From Trichobilharzia szidati (lineage: Eukaryota > Platyhelminthes > Trematoda > Strigeidida > Schistosomatidae): a stretch of DNA of 64,000 bases. This document shows, piece by piece, positions 35,370 through 47,110 of this stretch. Position numbers and translations under genes: made by a program. Position 1 is the stretch's first letter; each line of letters begins with the position of its first letter. The stretch is taken from assembly GCA_944472155.2 (NCBI GenBank), contig OX235271.1, forward strand, positions 123,137,329-123,201,328. Direction: 5' to 3'. The notes under the pieces were generated by a model. The model had not been told where the DNA came from and did no database searches. It saw nothing but the letters and a program-made list of their open reading frames with translations.

Positions 35370-35790
35370 CTCACTGTAAAGTCACTGCTTCTATATGGTT
35401 CAGAAACTTGGTGTCTGCGTCCACAAACTGGCACTTACAACTACCTTTACTTGATACTGAAGATCACACGACCGGTCACAACAAGGAACTCTATATGCGT
35501 ACCAGCAGACAACCTACTACCCAACGAATATGCAGAAGGGAACAGAAATGGATTGGACATACTCCGAGTTGAGTGATATCTCATGCCAAACCCTAGAGTG
35601 TGACCCGAACGGGAATTGATGGATTGAGTGTCCGAGTGTGACATGGAGGACACCATGTGAAGAGGAAATGAAAGTTTTTGGTTAGTGGTGAAACCTTAGA
35701 AAGCGATTTCAAAGGACTGAATGCAGTGAGGATGTACTACTGAAGTCTTATGTTTCTCTCAGAAATTACGGAGTAAATAATAAGATACTG
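35370..35790 (+). mobile_element. RTE-clade retrotransposon 3' fragment
   Basis: The plus strand reads LLLYGSETWCLRPQTGT near 35380-35430 and RKWIGHTPS...SCQTLECDPNGN near 35548-35620. These are the C-terminal landmarks of RTE (SR2-like) polymerases. Frames are broken and the 5' part is missing. Confidence 0.7.
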
Positions 35791-38454
35791 TCTGTGATAT
35801 AGTTGAATCATAAGGTGGTATAATGTCTTATGATATATTTCTGCAATATGGGTAACAATCATTTCTTCTAGAGTATAAAAGTTTACTTAGCAAACTGAGC
35901 ATAAGGTATTTATTCTCCATAGCATTTCTTGCTAAATGCTTCATCTAACGTTTTCGAAGCTTCATACTGTACAGACAAATGATGCGCCTAAACAGTATTT
36001 AATAGTCTGAAACAATTCCTAGGCATTTTCTCCTTATTGGAAACGATTTGATGTTAAGGTAATTTCATTTTATGCAGGAAGACTGGAGTGTGACTCCTGA
36101 GTTTGTAATATTATCGAAACATTGGGCGACAACTACTTTAACTACTAATGAGTAACCGCATGACGTGCTATAAAGTTTTGCATCTACGATTCCCTAACAG
36201 ATTTTCTAAAAGTTTTGTTCTTGTGAACGAAGTTTTTAATCAGAGAACAACTCAGGTTCAGTCCCACTATCTAACAACAAAAACACTGGGTATTTTTGAG
36301 CTGTTTTAATGTCTTACTCTAGAATGAGATCTTGTTTTCCTATCAGCAGTGATCCTACTGTTTAGTTATTCGATTTAATATTTCTTTTTAAAAGTGATCA
36401 TTGGACAGGAAACTGCAAAAAGTTCGAACCCCTTTCTGTAAATCCTCGTCTCCTTAAAAATGTGGTAAAATAAAACATCATGGTTTCAACATTCGTTGTT
36501 GATACCTATTAGGCTATATTGTTTCTTTGCAAATCTGTAGATAAAAAAATTTTTGTTTTAAGATGTACATTATACCATTCAAATGTCTAATAAACGAATG
36601 GTTAGTTGTTTTTCAGTAGTCAACTGAGGGTTAGTTATCTGAAAATTCATACTTATGGTAAAAAAAAATTGTGTGATTTTTCAACGTTAAAAATATGTTT
36701 ACTTAGAAACTGGTACTTAAACTGGTGCTGTAATTAGCCAAATGGGTGTAAAGAAAGAAAGGAAAAAAAGGAATGTCATTATGAGAAGGATAATGCTTAG
36801 AACAACAGTCAGTTAACCATATAGAGCAACTATGACTGTGAACAGTGAATTTCTACTCACTAATGAAATGATAATGTGCTCTTCGTGAAACTTGACGGTG
36901 TGAATAAGCAGTTCTGAGGACGTCAAAGCTGCTACAAATTAGCTGTACACTGACCTATGTTTCAATTGCTCTCAAATAGGTATTTCTACGTGACAAAAAA
37001 TATCTGCTTGCAACTTTTTTCAAAAACTAACCATTTTCTAATGAATCTGAAGATACAACGATGGCAACTGAAGTATCAATAAAAAGAAAGTCGAATTTAT
37101 AGTCTTATGGCTAAGTGTCAGCATTTTATCTTGAAGCAATCTAATTCTTCGTTAACTCTTATTTTGCTCTTCACTCTTTTTTAATACTACTCTTATTTCC
37201 AAATCACGAACCAAGTCGAATACTCATTTCACCCTTTTTTATGTTTGAAACAACATAACCAAAACAAAATTTACCTAACTCATATTATGAGTTGCAGAAA
37301 AAGTATTTTCAAGATACTAAGTGAAAATGGTGTTTTTAATTTATTCATTTATTTCGCTTTCAGAAAGTTAATCCCAAAATTCTTCAAAATCACAATAGCA
37401 AATAGTTCAATCCCCACTTATATATATATATATATATATGCGAAAACTCTAAACTCTATATTTTGTATATTCATGAGTTGCATCATACTGGTTTTCAAAA
37501 GTACGTATCCTGCGATATTTTTAGGAGTAGAAATCCACTCAGAGATATTCACACCATATACGGAATTCACCGGTGTTTATTCTTATTATACAGCAGTCAA
37601 AGTTCTCCTTGTATTTTAACTTGTTTTACGTATGTATTGCGTAAAGACTGTTTAGTCTCATATATGCACTCAGAGGAATAGGTATAGTCTACTTTAGGTA
37701 AACTGAAATAATAAGGTAATATTGAATTAATGGCAGGCTAAGTTATAAATCTTACTGTTTGTAATGAAGCTTTAATATACGAGACAAAATGACAGTTATC
37801 AGGATAATGAACTTGCCTACAATGTATTTTGCAATTTGGGTTTAATCCATAGCCGTTTGAAATATAAACCAGTTTTAAACTTTGATCCGTGTTGAAAATT
37901 TTTTTATTTTTTTCAGCCCATGTTTGTTATCCAATTCATTTTGCATCGAAAGGAGAAGAGTGAGCATTATTTTCACTAGTATAGCGCTGATTTACTTAGC
38001 TGTGTAGAGATTTAATGTATTTCACTAAAATGCATATACTCAAAGCACAAAATGATGCTACTAGATGCCAGAGGAAGTTATATTATTGTGGACGAATATC
38101 TTTCATCAACTCACTGTACGTCTATTTCGTTTATTCAGAATAAGTGAACCTGATAAAGGTAAAGAAGGAAACTAGGCATCGGCAATTGGAAGCATACTTG
38201 TCAACTTAGTTATCTGAAATGACTGAACAATGGATATCTTTGACGAACAACCAACCATCTTATCATATACCTCCAATTAGGCAAATGTGTTCGCACCGTG
38301 AAAGTTATTTCCCATTGTGAAATGTAACGTAGTCGCAGGCTAAGTATTTCAATGAATTGTTTATTATCATACTCTTCTATTTCATGACATGGCATTCTTC
38401 ACGAATATGAACACGTTAACTTTTTCAACAGCTGAATAAATAATGCTGTGGCTT
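35791..38454. other. No gene seen
   Basis: AT-rich intergenic DNA. The 124-codon frame at 37245-37619 spans a (TA)n run and shows no domain, so I do not call it a gene. Confidence 0.45.
37419..37439. repeat. (TA)n microsatellite
   Basis: Twenty-one bases of alternating T and A lie in otherwise featureless intergenic sequence. Confidence 0.85.
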
Positions 38455-38601
38455 GTTCTACTCATAAGATTTACCAGTAGAATATATAAAGAGACCTCCA
38501 TTGGCATGAAAATATCAAATAGCGGAGGGATAGATTCGACATCTAAGACAGAATATGAACCAGCTTTGCAGCAAAACATGAAAGACACGAAAAGAAGACA
38601 A
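38455..38601 (+). repeat. Palindrome-ended dispersed repeat (family D), copy 3 (truncated)
   Basis: The plus strand reads ...ISNSGGIDSTSKTEYEPALQ and NMKDTKRRQ, the same frame as the other copies. It stops abruptly after AAGAAGACAAA, where an RTE fragment begins, so the RTE element probably inserted into or recombined with it. Confidence 0.6.
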
Positions 38602-39470
38602 ATGCCAGTGGACAGTAAGCAAAAATTTTGAATGCAATCAAGTTACTGAAGGGCTAGATGGAATTCCCCCGAAGCACTGAAAACGGACCCAGAGACTGTT
38701 GCAGATGTGCTCACACCGATATTGCAAAAGGTTTGGAAGGAAGAAAGGGTGCTTACCGATTGGAAGAAAGGCTACCTCGTGAAGCTGCCAAAGAAGGGCT
38801 ACTTATGCGTCTGCAAGAAGTGGCCTGGAATAATGCTCTTGTCCACACCAAGTAAAATACTGAGTTGCACCATCCTGGCGAGAATAAAAGATGCACTGGA
38901 TACAAAACTCCGCCCTGAAAAAGCTGGATTCAGGAAAGGCAAATCATGTGCTGATCAAATTGCAGCTCTACACATCACCATCGAACAAAGCATAGAATGG
39001 CAGTCAAACCTGTACCTTAACTTTATTTACTTCGAAAATGCCTTCGATAGCGCAGCGTTCACCGAGGATTAATTAGCAAAATATTTCAACACTATGGCTT
39101 GCAATGCTCAAATCTTTATCAACCTCATTCAGCAGCTGTATGCCAGAAACAATTAGCAACAAGAAACCATGGGAACAAGAGCCGATCGTTCAACAAATAT
39201 GTAGGAGAAAATTAGGATGGATTGGTCATACTCTGAGGAGGCCTTCGAATGACATCACGTGCCAGGCCCTCGAGTGGAATCCCAATGGGAAGTGAAGAGT
39301 GGGTTGACTGAGGGTGGCATGCAGGAAATCGTGTGGGTAGGGGATAACAAACTATGGGCATTCATTGGGCCAGATGAAGTGGACCCCATAGAATAGGACG
39401 AAGTGGAAGTGTGCTGTTGAGGCCCTGTGTTCCACTCGGAACCCAGGGAATTAGTAATAAAAATAATACC
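38602..39470 (+). mobile_element. RTE-clade (SR2-like) retrotransposon, 5'-truncated and internally deleted
   Basis: The RT segment reads WKKGYLVKLPKKG, ILARIKDALDTKLRPEKAGF then SCADQIAALHITIEQS and FIYFENAFDSA. The sequence then jumps to the C-terminal landmarks (RRKLGWIGHTLRRPSNDITC then ALEWNPNGK) and the 3' end. The catalytic FADD region is missing, so there is an internal deletion near 39060-39150. It adjoins family D copy 3. Confidence 0.8.
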
Positions 39471-40498
39471 GATTCATTTTTATTTTTTTAATCAGCTTCC
39501 AAATGAAAACTGCTGGAGTAATTTGCACATTTATTTCACTTGATTGTATTTTATAACTCTGAGGATTGTTTTATATTATTTTGTACAATTACTTGTTGGA
39601 ACAGATTTTTGTTAAACAAAAGTGATAAGAATTGTATGGTGAGTTGGTTTCTTTTTTACCCTATGTTCTCCAATCCTTTTGCATTTACAGTAAATCTAGA
39701 ACTTATTTACAGTTGACAAGTCTAAATTTTCAGTGTCAGTCACGAATAGTTTAACACAGTCTGATTACCCTGTCTTTCTACAGATACGCAACTAAAAGTA
39801 TATTGAGATGGAATAATCTAATGATTTAGCCAATCAGCATCATGAACAAGTACAAATCATTTTTCAGTGATAACAAACAATGAAATAAACTATATGAATG
39901 AACACAAATGAAACATTTCTTGATAATAATGTTAAGGGAATGTGATTATAATAACTGTGATAAAAAAAAATAAGTCGAAGTAGACGTCAGAGTGATTCAA
40001 AATAGTTATGCAGGGAGTAGTAGGTCATGTGTGACAGAAATAATAATAGCTTTATTCTAAGAAATATGTTCATACACAATACAGAATCTTCAGTAAGTTA
40101 CTTATCACAGGATATTTACGCCTTGTGCAAAGTCGTCAAGTAATGTAGTAAACGAATGTATGCCAACTAAAGCCATATTGTCTCATCTCAGGCATGCTGT
40201 ATTAATCCACAAAGTTTCTTCTCTATTTCCGTCAGAAAATTGGCCACGATAGGTTGAAACCTATTTGAAAATATGCCTGAGTATACACTGCGATTCTCAG
40301 ACATAATTACATCACTGAGACAATATGAAGTAGAGTAAACACGATGTGGTTAGGTAGGAAAAAATTTAGGTAGCCTAAAGACCTAAGCAGGCCAATAAAA
40401 GATGTTGTGTGGGAGAGAATAACTAACGTGCTATGCAAATTTCTACTTAATTGTATATGTAATAGACATCAAACACAAGCAGTGATATAGATTCGACG

Positions 40499-40530
<32 letters not shown>

Positions 40531-41030
40531 TGGCGAAATAAGAGTGTAAATTTACCTACGACCTCCTATCTAACAAAAACTGACATTGCGATAGTTATCT
40601 AATACTTACGTAATTCTGAATTAATTTTCTTGCTCCACGAGGATAACCACTTGACAGCGGATATTCTAGGAATAATTGTATTCTGTAGCATTTCCCTTAA
40701 TTTTCAATCAAGACTTGATATTTGAGCCACCGTATATTGCCAAGTCTGGTTGTTTCTTAAACTACTAACAAATAACTATTGGAAAACACTGTTACAGTGA
40801 TCGGGGCTTACTTTTGCGTTCCTATGGATACATAAGTAAAATCAGGATTGAAAGTGTTTAGTACTTGATTTATCAATTGTTTTTATTACTTTCACAATTT
40901 TTATCAGTATAAATTTCCATTATCTTGTCTGATTGTTAAAGCTCAGAGCAGATTTTCGTGTCCACTACTAACTGTTGTGACTCATTTCAGTAGTAAATAA
41001 ATTGATGGAATTCAACGACGAAGCCATTCA
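39471..41030. other. No gene seen
   Basis: AT-rich intergenic sequence with one long (TA)n microsatellite and no coding block. Confidence 0.45.
40499..40526. repeat. (TA)14 microsatellite
   Basis: Twenty-eight bases of uninterrupted TA repeat. Confidence 0.9.
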
Positions 41031-41084
41031 TTGAATAACTTCATTACCCTAAATAAAGAAAACCTTAAAGTCATTTTGTTAACC

Positions 41085-41190
41085 CTCGGACATTGTTGAA
41101 GCATCCGTCCCAGGAGCCAACATGTCAACAGGGACGGAACATTGCTGTCCGGTAAACCAACGGGAAGATCAAAATTGAATTGAAAGAAAG
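41085..41190. repeat. Unclassified dispersed repeat, copy 1
   Basis: It shares with 59840-59930 the pattern GCATCCGT..AGGAG...CATGT, then GACGGAACATTGCTGTCC-like and AAATCAAAATTGAATT-like blocks. The orientation relative to any element is unknown. Confidence 0.4.
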
Positions 41191-41766
41191 ACTTACTTTG
41201 AAAAACATTTATGTAAATACGATCCCTTTTGGTAAACATAACTACCCGAAATCTAACTGCTGTTGCACCACTTTAGACAGCTCGTGTATCTGAGGTGTTA
41301 TGTTTGAGTATTTGAAAGTGATAGACCATTGGGTGAAGATATTCCATCAGTTAATAAAATTAATTCTGTATGTAACTAATCATTCATTCAGTTTTACTAA
41401 GAAAGTGGTAACATGAAACGATAGGTTTATGAATTCAAGAAAACATGTATAAATTGTCGTACAAAATATTACACCTTTCGATTCATGATACGAAGTTCAA
41501 AGTATTGTATTCAGTGAAAGCAGATCTGTCGACTGTGAATCTGTATCACACGGCTCATTAGTGAATGAAATCTTTAAAGAACACTAAGTTAAAGTCGACC
41601 TGTTTTTAAATAATATGCAGTGATATTTAATCATACTTTTTACATTGGCTCAAATTTCAGTAGACATATTTGTAGTTATAAGTAGAAGTGTATAACCATG
41701 ATTTTGTTCCTCTCTACCCCACCAATGTCACCTGTAATTATTTCTGTAATTAATACGAATCCTAAG

Positions 41767-41939
41767 TTTTCTATAGTTTGGTTTGTAAGGGTTAGTTATG
41801 TTTTTACGAGTTGATCACCGACTGATATCAGTTAGAGAACCATTGAAAACCAGGGAGTACTGGACAGCTGTTTCATCCTAGTTTGGGAATCATCGGCAGT
41901 AAAAACATAACTAACGCTTACAAACCAAACTATAGAAAA
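41767..41939. repeat. Hammerhead core enclosed by 41-bp near-perfect inverted repeats
   Basis: The arms 41767-41807 and 41899-41939 are reverse complements with a single mismatch. The space between carries a family A hammerhead sequence on the minus strand (41857-41902). It has CCGATGA (U4 to C), stem II TTCC/GGAT, GAAA, stem III CAGCTG, a GTC triplet and a CAGTAC stem I strand. The arms read into ACTG of stem I, so one arm joins the ribozyme directly. Confidence 0.8.
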
Positions 41940-42109
41940 TTAATCTGATGCTCGCTAGTGACTTGCTACAGGATGGAGTTTCCTGGAGTTCTACTGAGAA
42001 GTCGTGACCAGTGAGGTCCAATTAGATGTCACGTGTGTGGATGGATGTCCCACCAAGGACAATAGTTGGGGTCGCGCTAAAATCACGAATTGGTAGAAGT
42101 TAGAATTCA

Positions 42110-42240
42110 TGAGCCATTGAATCGGGTCCCAGTGGCTGAATGGTATACAAGCTTGCCTTGTAACCGGAAGGTCCTGGGTTTGAATCCCAGTGGGTGCGTA
42201 CTGCCGATGATTTCCAAACTAGGAATCCTAAGTTTCTCAA
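42110..42240 (+). repeat. Hammerhead repeat (family A) head with tRNA-like region, truncated
   Basis: A tRNA-like head (GGTCCCAGTGGCTGAATGGT ... GGGTTTGAATCCC) runs into CTGCCGATGATTTCCAAACT at 42200-42220. It then breaks off before the GAAA of the ribozyme and passes into AATCCTAAGTTT, which also flanks the inverted repeat at 41.76 kb. Confidence 0.65.
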
Positions 42241-43699
42241 GTACAGCGCCTAATTAAAACCAGAAAAAGCTGAATCATGAGTCATACTCACCAAAGCTGA
42301 GTCTTTATTTGTTTTTATGATATATTCTGCATAGATGGGCTCATGAAGTCACTGAAGAGGTAAAAAGTACATTTGAATATTCATCCGGATCATTCTGTTA
42401 GGGACTTGTCTGTGCATATTCTGATGAGATTTCTCTTCACCTTCATGATTATTTACACCATTGCTTCATAATGCAAAATATTCTAAATGAAATGCTTTTT
42501 ATAAATATTTTATTTACATATCACTTCCAAATGATTATTCATCGTAAATGAGGAGAACTCACTGAGGCAATTTGGTTCCTTAAAATAACAGTTAACTGAA
42601 AAGCAAGTTGAAATCTTTAAAAGCACATAAATCTGAATGCATACCCACACAGATAAGCTGTGTTTTGTTCACCTAGTTTAAATATTAACACATCACGGAG
42701 ATGTTTTTTTTATTATTGTGACACTCTACGATTACACACAACTGTTTTTCTGAGTCTTTACTGATGAACTCAATAATATGCATAAAAGAAATTATGCATG
42801 AACAACCAATGAAGAGTCATACTTGAAGGGATTGTGTACATGGTGCCTTTACAACCAGAAAAAAAAATGGAATACGAGTTACCACCCAACAAATGAGAGA
42901 CAACTTGAAAATATTTATGGGTAAACATCAGTATCTGCATGCAAATAAACGCTTGCGTGTGTATGTCTGTTTTGTGGTAAAGTCAAATAGACACTTCTTT
43001 ATCTCTAAAGCATTTCATTTGAAGTGGATAGGTTAATTACTTCTTGGTCAAGTAGTTTAATCTCTTCACCTCATTTATTCAACAATAACAACAATGAAAA
43101 ACGTATAACACTTGTAATCAGTAAGGAAGACTTTAAAATTTTATAAGAATGAACTTTTCTAGCAGAAATTTTAAAAAATATTTAGATAATTGGGTAAAGA
43201 AATGGTCATTAATGATAGTAAATGTTGGTAATTACTAAGAATTCAGAGTACTAATGTATACACGTTTATATTAATATTTGATCGGTCAACAGAATGAATG
43301 GTGGCGTATCCACAACTTTATCATTTTAACTACTTGAAAATACAGATAACAGTAGCTTTCTTTTTCAACGTATGCGGGTTTGCGTGCATTTTATTTATTA
43401 AGTTTTATTTATTTATTTTTAAAGTGGCACCTTTACTGTAGTTCATATATACAAAATTAATGTCCGTTTCACCTTCCCAATAATTGAAATTGAGGCATAC
43501 CAATCATTTGAACAGAAAACAAAATTTAAATACGACTTAGCTGGTCAGTTAATTAACTTATTGTCTAATTGAAATAACGGAAGGGAAAATATTGAGGCTT
43601 AGCAGTTTATTTCATTTTCGCATTTCTTTTTTAAGAAAAAGATTAATTAGAGTTATTCACTTCGCCCGAGTATAAATGAAACTAAGCGAAATAAACCTA
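42241..43699. other. No gene seen
   Basis: AT-rich intergenic DNA without open frames or recognised repeats. Confidence 0.45.
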
Positions 43700-43930
43700 T
43701 TTATGATTGGTTATAGGATTTCATCATTAGGTGGCATCGGTTAGAGATCCATTAGAAAACCACTTGGGACTACTGGACAAATGTTTCGTCCTAGTTTGGG
43801 TGTCCTCGCCAGGAGGCACCCACCGGGGTTCAAACCTAGGACCTTCTGATTACGAAGTGAGCCTGTAGACCACTAAGCTACTGGGACCCGATCCAGTGGC
43901 CTGCCCCTGAATTCCAACTTCTGCCAATTC
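43700..43930 (-). repeat. Hammerhead repeat (family A), left member of inverted pair
   Basis: On the minus strand a tRNA-like head (GGTCCCAGTAGCTTAGTGGT-like, with GGTTTGAACCC) is followed by a decayed hammerhead (43769-43815; stem II GGAC..., GAAA kept, core CUGANGA lost) and the shared 3' tail. It faces the copy at 44.1 kb head to head. Confidence 0.65.
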
Positions 43931-44104
43931 ACACACGATATGGCGTGGCCACTAGTCAATGTCATAGGCGAGTATTTGTCATCACAGCCCACCTACTGTG
44001 CCCCATTAATCACGTCTTCTCACTAGAACCGAGGGTCAGCAGCTAGTGAACATAAGATTAGAATTCAAGTGTTGGTTTGCAGGGATTTGACCGATTACAG
44101 CATT

Positions 44105-44345
44105 TCATCATGGACCATTGGACTGGGTCCCAGTGGCTTAGTGTTCTACAGGCTCGCCTCGTAACAACAAGGTCCTGGGTTCGATCCCCTGAGGTGGGCG
44201 CGTAACGCCGAAGAAACCCATGCTAGGACGAAACAGTTGTCCAGTACTCCCAAGTGGTTTTCTAATGGATCTCTAACCGATATTAGCTCATGATGAATCC
44301 CTGTAACCAATCAAATCCCTGCAAACAAACACTTGACTACTTATG
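44105..44345 (+). repeat. Hammerhead repeat (family A), right member of inverted pair
   Basis: The tRNA-like head GGGTCCCAGTGGCTTAGTGT...GGGTTCGATCCCC is followed by CCGAAGA, a TAGGAC stem strand, GAAA, stem III CAGTTG and GTC (44201-44247). The common tail ends in AATCCCTGCAAACAAACACTTG. One core change (U4 to C) predicts inactivity. Confidence 0.7.
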
Positions 44346-45084
44346 ACTGTCAAAAATATGCAAGGACTTATTGGTAACACCGACTAAATTATTGTTACTT
44401 GTATTCTTGTGTCTTATTCTCACTCGGTTGTTCATTTCCCACCTAAAATAAAGTCTTTGAAAGTCATTAGCTGTTGACAGTGTTCTCACGAAATGTCATA
44501 CTTTTTTCAACACGCGAGTGTTTATAACACTGATAATTTTGATAATATCTATCATAAAAGATTCACAGTATTGCTTGCATATATCGTGTAGCGTTAAACT
44601 ATTGGTCAAACGAAATAGACCAACAAATAATTCAGACACTTTAACAATGGGATGCAATATGTTCGATTTATACTATGTAAAGATTGTTGGTTGTATCAGA
44701 TAATAATCTTTATTTCAGTACTAAAATAACAATACAAATTGAAATTTCGAGAAACCATGCCACTGTCTCACTACTACTTTATAATAAAGTTTGAAATAGA
44801 GAAAATTGAAACTTATTCTTTGTATGAGCTATGCACATTATTTCTGAGCACCTTCCATCGAAAGTTTATGTATATAACAGCGATGCATTTAATTTAAAAA
44901 CTTCGGACAATCATAAATGAGTATTAGTGAAGTATACTAGAAGATAATGTCGTCAGGAAATCCTGACTTCATCAAATTTTCGAATATCTAAGTATGAAAA
45001 ATTGCATTTTATGTCCTTCGACCAGACAGATTATATTCGGATGTTGGATTTATAGAGATTTGATAAATTTCTACGTAAATGTCA
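44346..45084. other. No gene seen
   Basis: Intergenic; the 61-codon frame at 44518-44703 has no recognisable domain. Confidence 0.4.
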
Positions 45085-45180
45085 TCAGAAACTGAGAACA
45101 TTTAGAGAACATTTAAGAACCAAGGAACTCTGCATAGTTGTTTCGTCCTAGCCATGGACTTTTCAGCAAGACTGGCTACT
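45085..45180 (-). repeat. Hammerhead repeat (family A) fragment without tRNA head
   Basis: The minus strand at 45125-45170 has CTGAAAA (G8 to A), an intact GTCC/GGAC stem II with a changed loop, and GAAA. Stem III is CAACTA and the cleavage site is lost. Confidence 0.55.
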
Positions 45181-46167
45181 TCTATTTACCGCATAAGAAT
45201 CAAAGTTAACCTTTTGCAACAAAGTCAAGAACCAAGTAACTTGTTGAAGTGACAAATACCGGCGCACAAGATCACATATTCCGTGGTCTGTTATGTATTC
45301 ACTCAAAAAATTTAGTTAAAAGTTAATCATCCCGTCTTTTATTTTCTGTTACATTTTTCATCGAAAAAAAGGAATCCCATCTTAGAATGTGTGAACAGAG
45401 CGATATGTATGCCAATAACATTCACTCAACGATTGGGTATAAAGGTCGAGAATACTCACTGTCATAAAAAAGAGACAATTTAAAGAAGAAAAGTCCTTTG
45501 CTAATGAAGTGACCTTCAAAGGCTGTAAATATAAATACGATTGTATATCCTATTAAGATAACTTCGTCTATAAAGAAAATGTTCTTCGCTTGTCTTTTAT
45601 TGCCGGATGAGCAAAACATGTTCGGTGTGGTAAGAGAAACGAGAAGTTTATTCATTCCCAGATTTCGGGCTCAAGGAGATTCGATTGTTTTCAGTGTTAC
45701 GCCTGTAACTTAGTAGCAGAAATTTAATGTGTCTGTCTGGCAGTCTGATGTTCGTAGGCGAGGTAGAGGATGCACACTACTGAAAAGTATGAAACTATAA
45801 TAATGCAAATGTCCAGAGTTGTTTGAATGTCAATAGTTTTTTAACGAATTAGAATTATCTACCGCCTAACATAATTCATTTAATCGAATGTAAGAACTTT
45901 GTTGATAGGTCACTGTTATCAGTTTACTTTTGATATGATTTTGGTTTCAACTAAATATTTCATTATTCTTTAAATAATAACTGATTATTCTGAAATAAGG
46001 CCAAATATTTCAGGATATACATTAAAGTAAAATTGCACTGCATAAATCCAATTCCACGAATACTTGAACTCTGGGAAGAACTTTTTGACTTTAATTTCTT
46101 GTAACTTCGATATATACGACTTGGACGAATCATAAATACTTGTAACCAAGACTATTTTAGGTGGTCT
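45181..46167. other. No gene seen
   Basis: AT-rich intergenic sequence; the short open frame at 45422-45655 has no domain I recognise. Confidence 0.4.
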
Positions 46168-46480
46168 GACTACTGATGAGATCCATCAGTAGTATATAAA
46201 GAGACTTTCATCGGCATAAAAACATCAAATGGCGGAGAGATGGATTTGACGTCAAAGACAAAATATGAACCAGCTTTGCAGAAAAGCATGAAAGACACTA
46301 AAAGAAGACAAAGAAACACAATACGAAGGAATAGAAGAAGTAGCACAACACGGAAGGTCTGTGCAGATGACGATTTGGAGAATAAGGTGAACATAATGTC
46401 GCTACATAGAGATACCAAATTCCAAATAAACACTCCATTACCAAGTCTCTTGTCTTCTACTGTTACAGCAGCACTTTGTC
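46168..46480 (+). repeat. Palindrome-ended dispersed repeat (family D), copy 4 (longest)
   Basis: It begins with the inverted repeat TACTGATG-AGATC-CATCAGTA (46171-46191). It then has an open frame (46240-46518) reading MDLTSKTKYEPALQ, KRRQRNTIRRNRRSSTTR and ENKVNIMSLHRDTKFQ. The palindrome arm differs from copy 1 at a paired position (A-T to G-C), so base pairing is preserved. Confidence 0.65.
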
Positions 46481-46931
46481 GATCTGGAGTCATACACCAT
46501 CGAAGTGTATTTACATAATCTATCTTGGATGTTCATTATGTAGTGAATAAAAACAGACATTGTAACTAGAAGAATCCACACTAGTCTGAGCATGGTTTAT
46601 GACGACTTTACATACTTACATAAGCTTGTTTTTCATTAGTGATGTGGATATAAATTAATTTCTTTATAACAAAAGTGCCGCATTCAGAAACAGCTAGGCT
46701 GTGTAAAATAAGTGATTCTCAAGACATCATAAACTTAGTAATGTCGTGTCATTGTATGGGATTAAAAACCGAGTTATCTAATATGAAATTATATTCGACC
46801 ACGTCAGCTAAATTCTAAATTCAGAATAATGAAAGCAATTAAAATCACTGTGAATGTCCATCCTTTCGCTTAAATGAGCCTGAACAGAAAGCTGAAAAGT
46901 GAAATGAATGTAGTGTATTGATTTCGCTAAT

Positions 46932-47110
46932 CCATGAAGCCTCTAACCATTGTCTTGAGACATGTAAGGACATCTAGATTGTCTAGCTACGGTTCTAAAG
47001 ATGCTAAAAGCTGGTGGTTAGAAATCCTTCATAACTTGGCTTAAAATTGTTCACAATGGTGCATATGTTTTTACTCTTCATTTCCTTCGAAATTCTGGAA
47101 ATATTCTTTA
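46932..47110 (+). mobile_element. CR1-like non-LTR element, 3' end fragment
   Basis: The sequence from CCATGAAGCCTCTAACCATT to CATAACTTGGC...CACAATGGTGC follows the 3' end of the element at 63518-63650 base for base with scattered changes. It includes the region that would encode the C-terminal LKIVHNGA-type motif. No upstream coding part was seen. Confidence 0.6.

Noticed and set aside
37245..37619. 124-codon plus-strand open frame
   Set aside because: It runs through a (TA)n microsatellite, has AT-driven codons (Ile, Tyr, Lys, Phe) and no domain.
42120..42190. Possible true tRNA gene (GGTCCCAGTGGC... with GGTTTGAATCC)
   Set aside because: It runs directly into hammerhead sequence as in other family A repeats, so it is a tRNA-derived repeat head.
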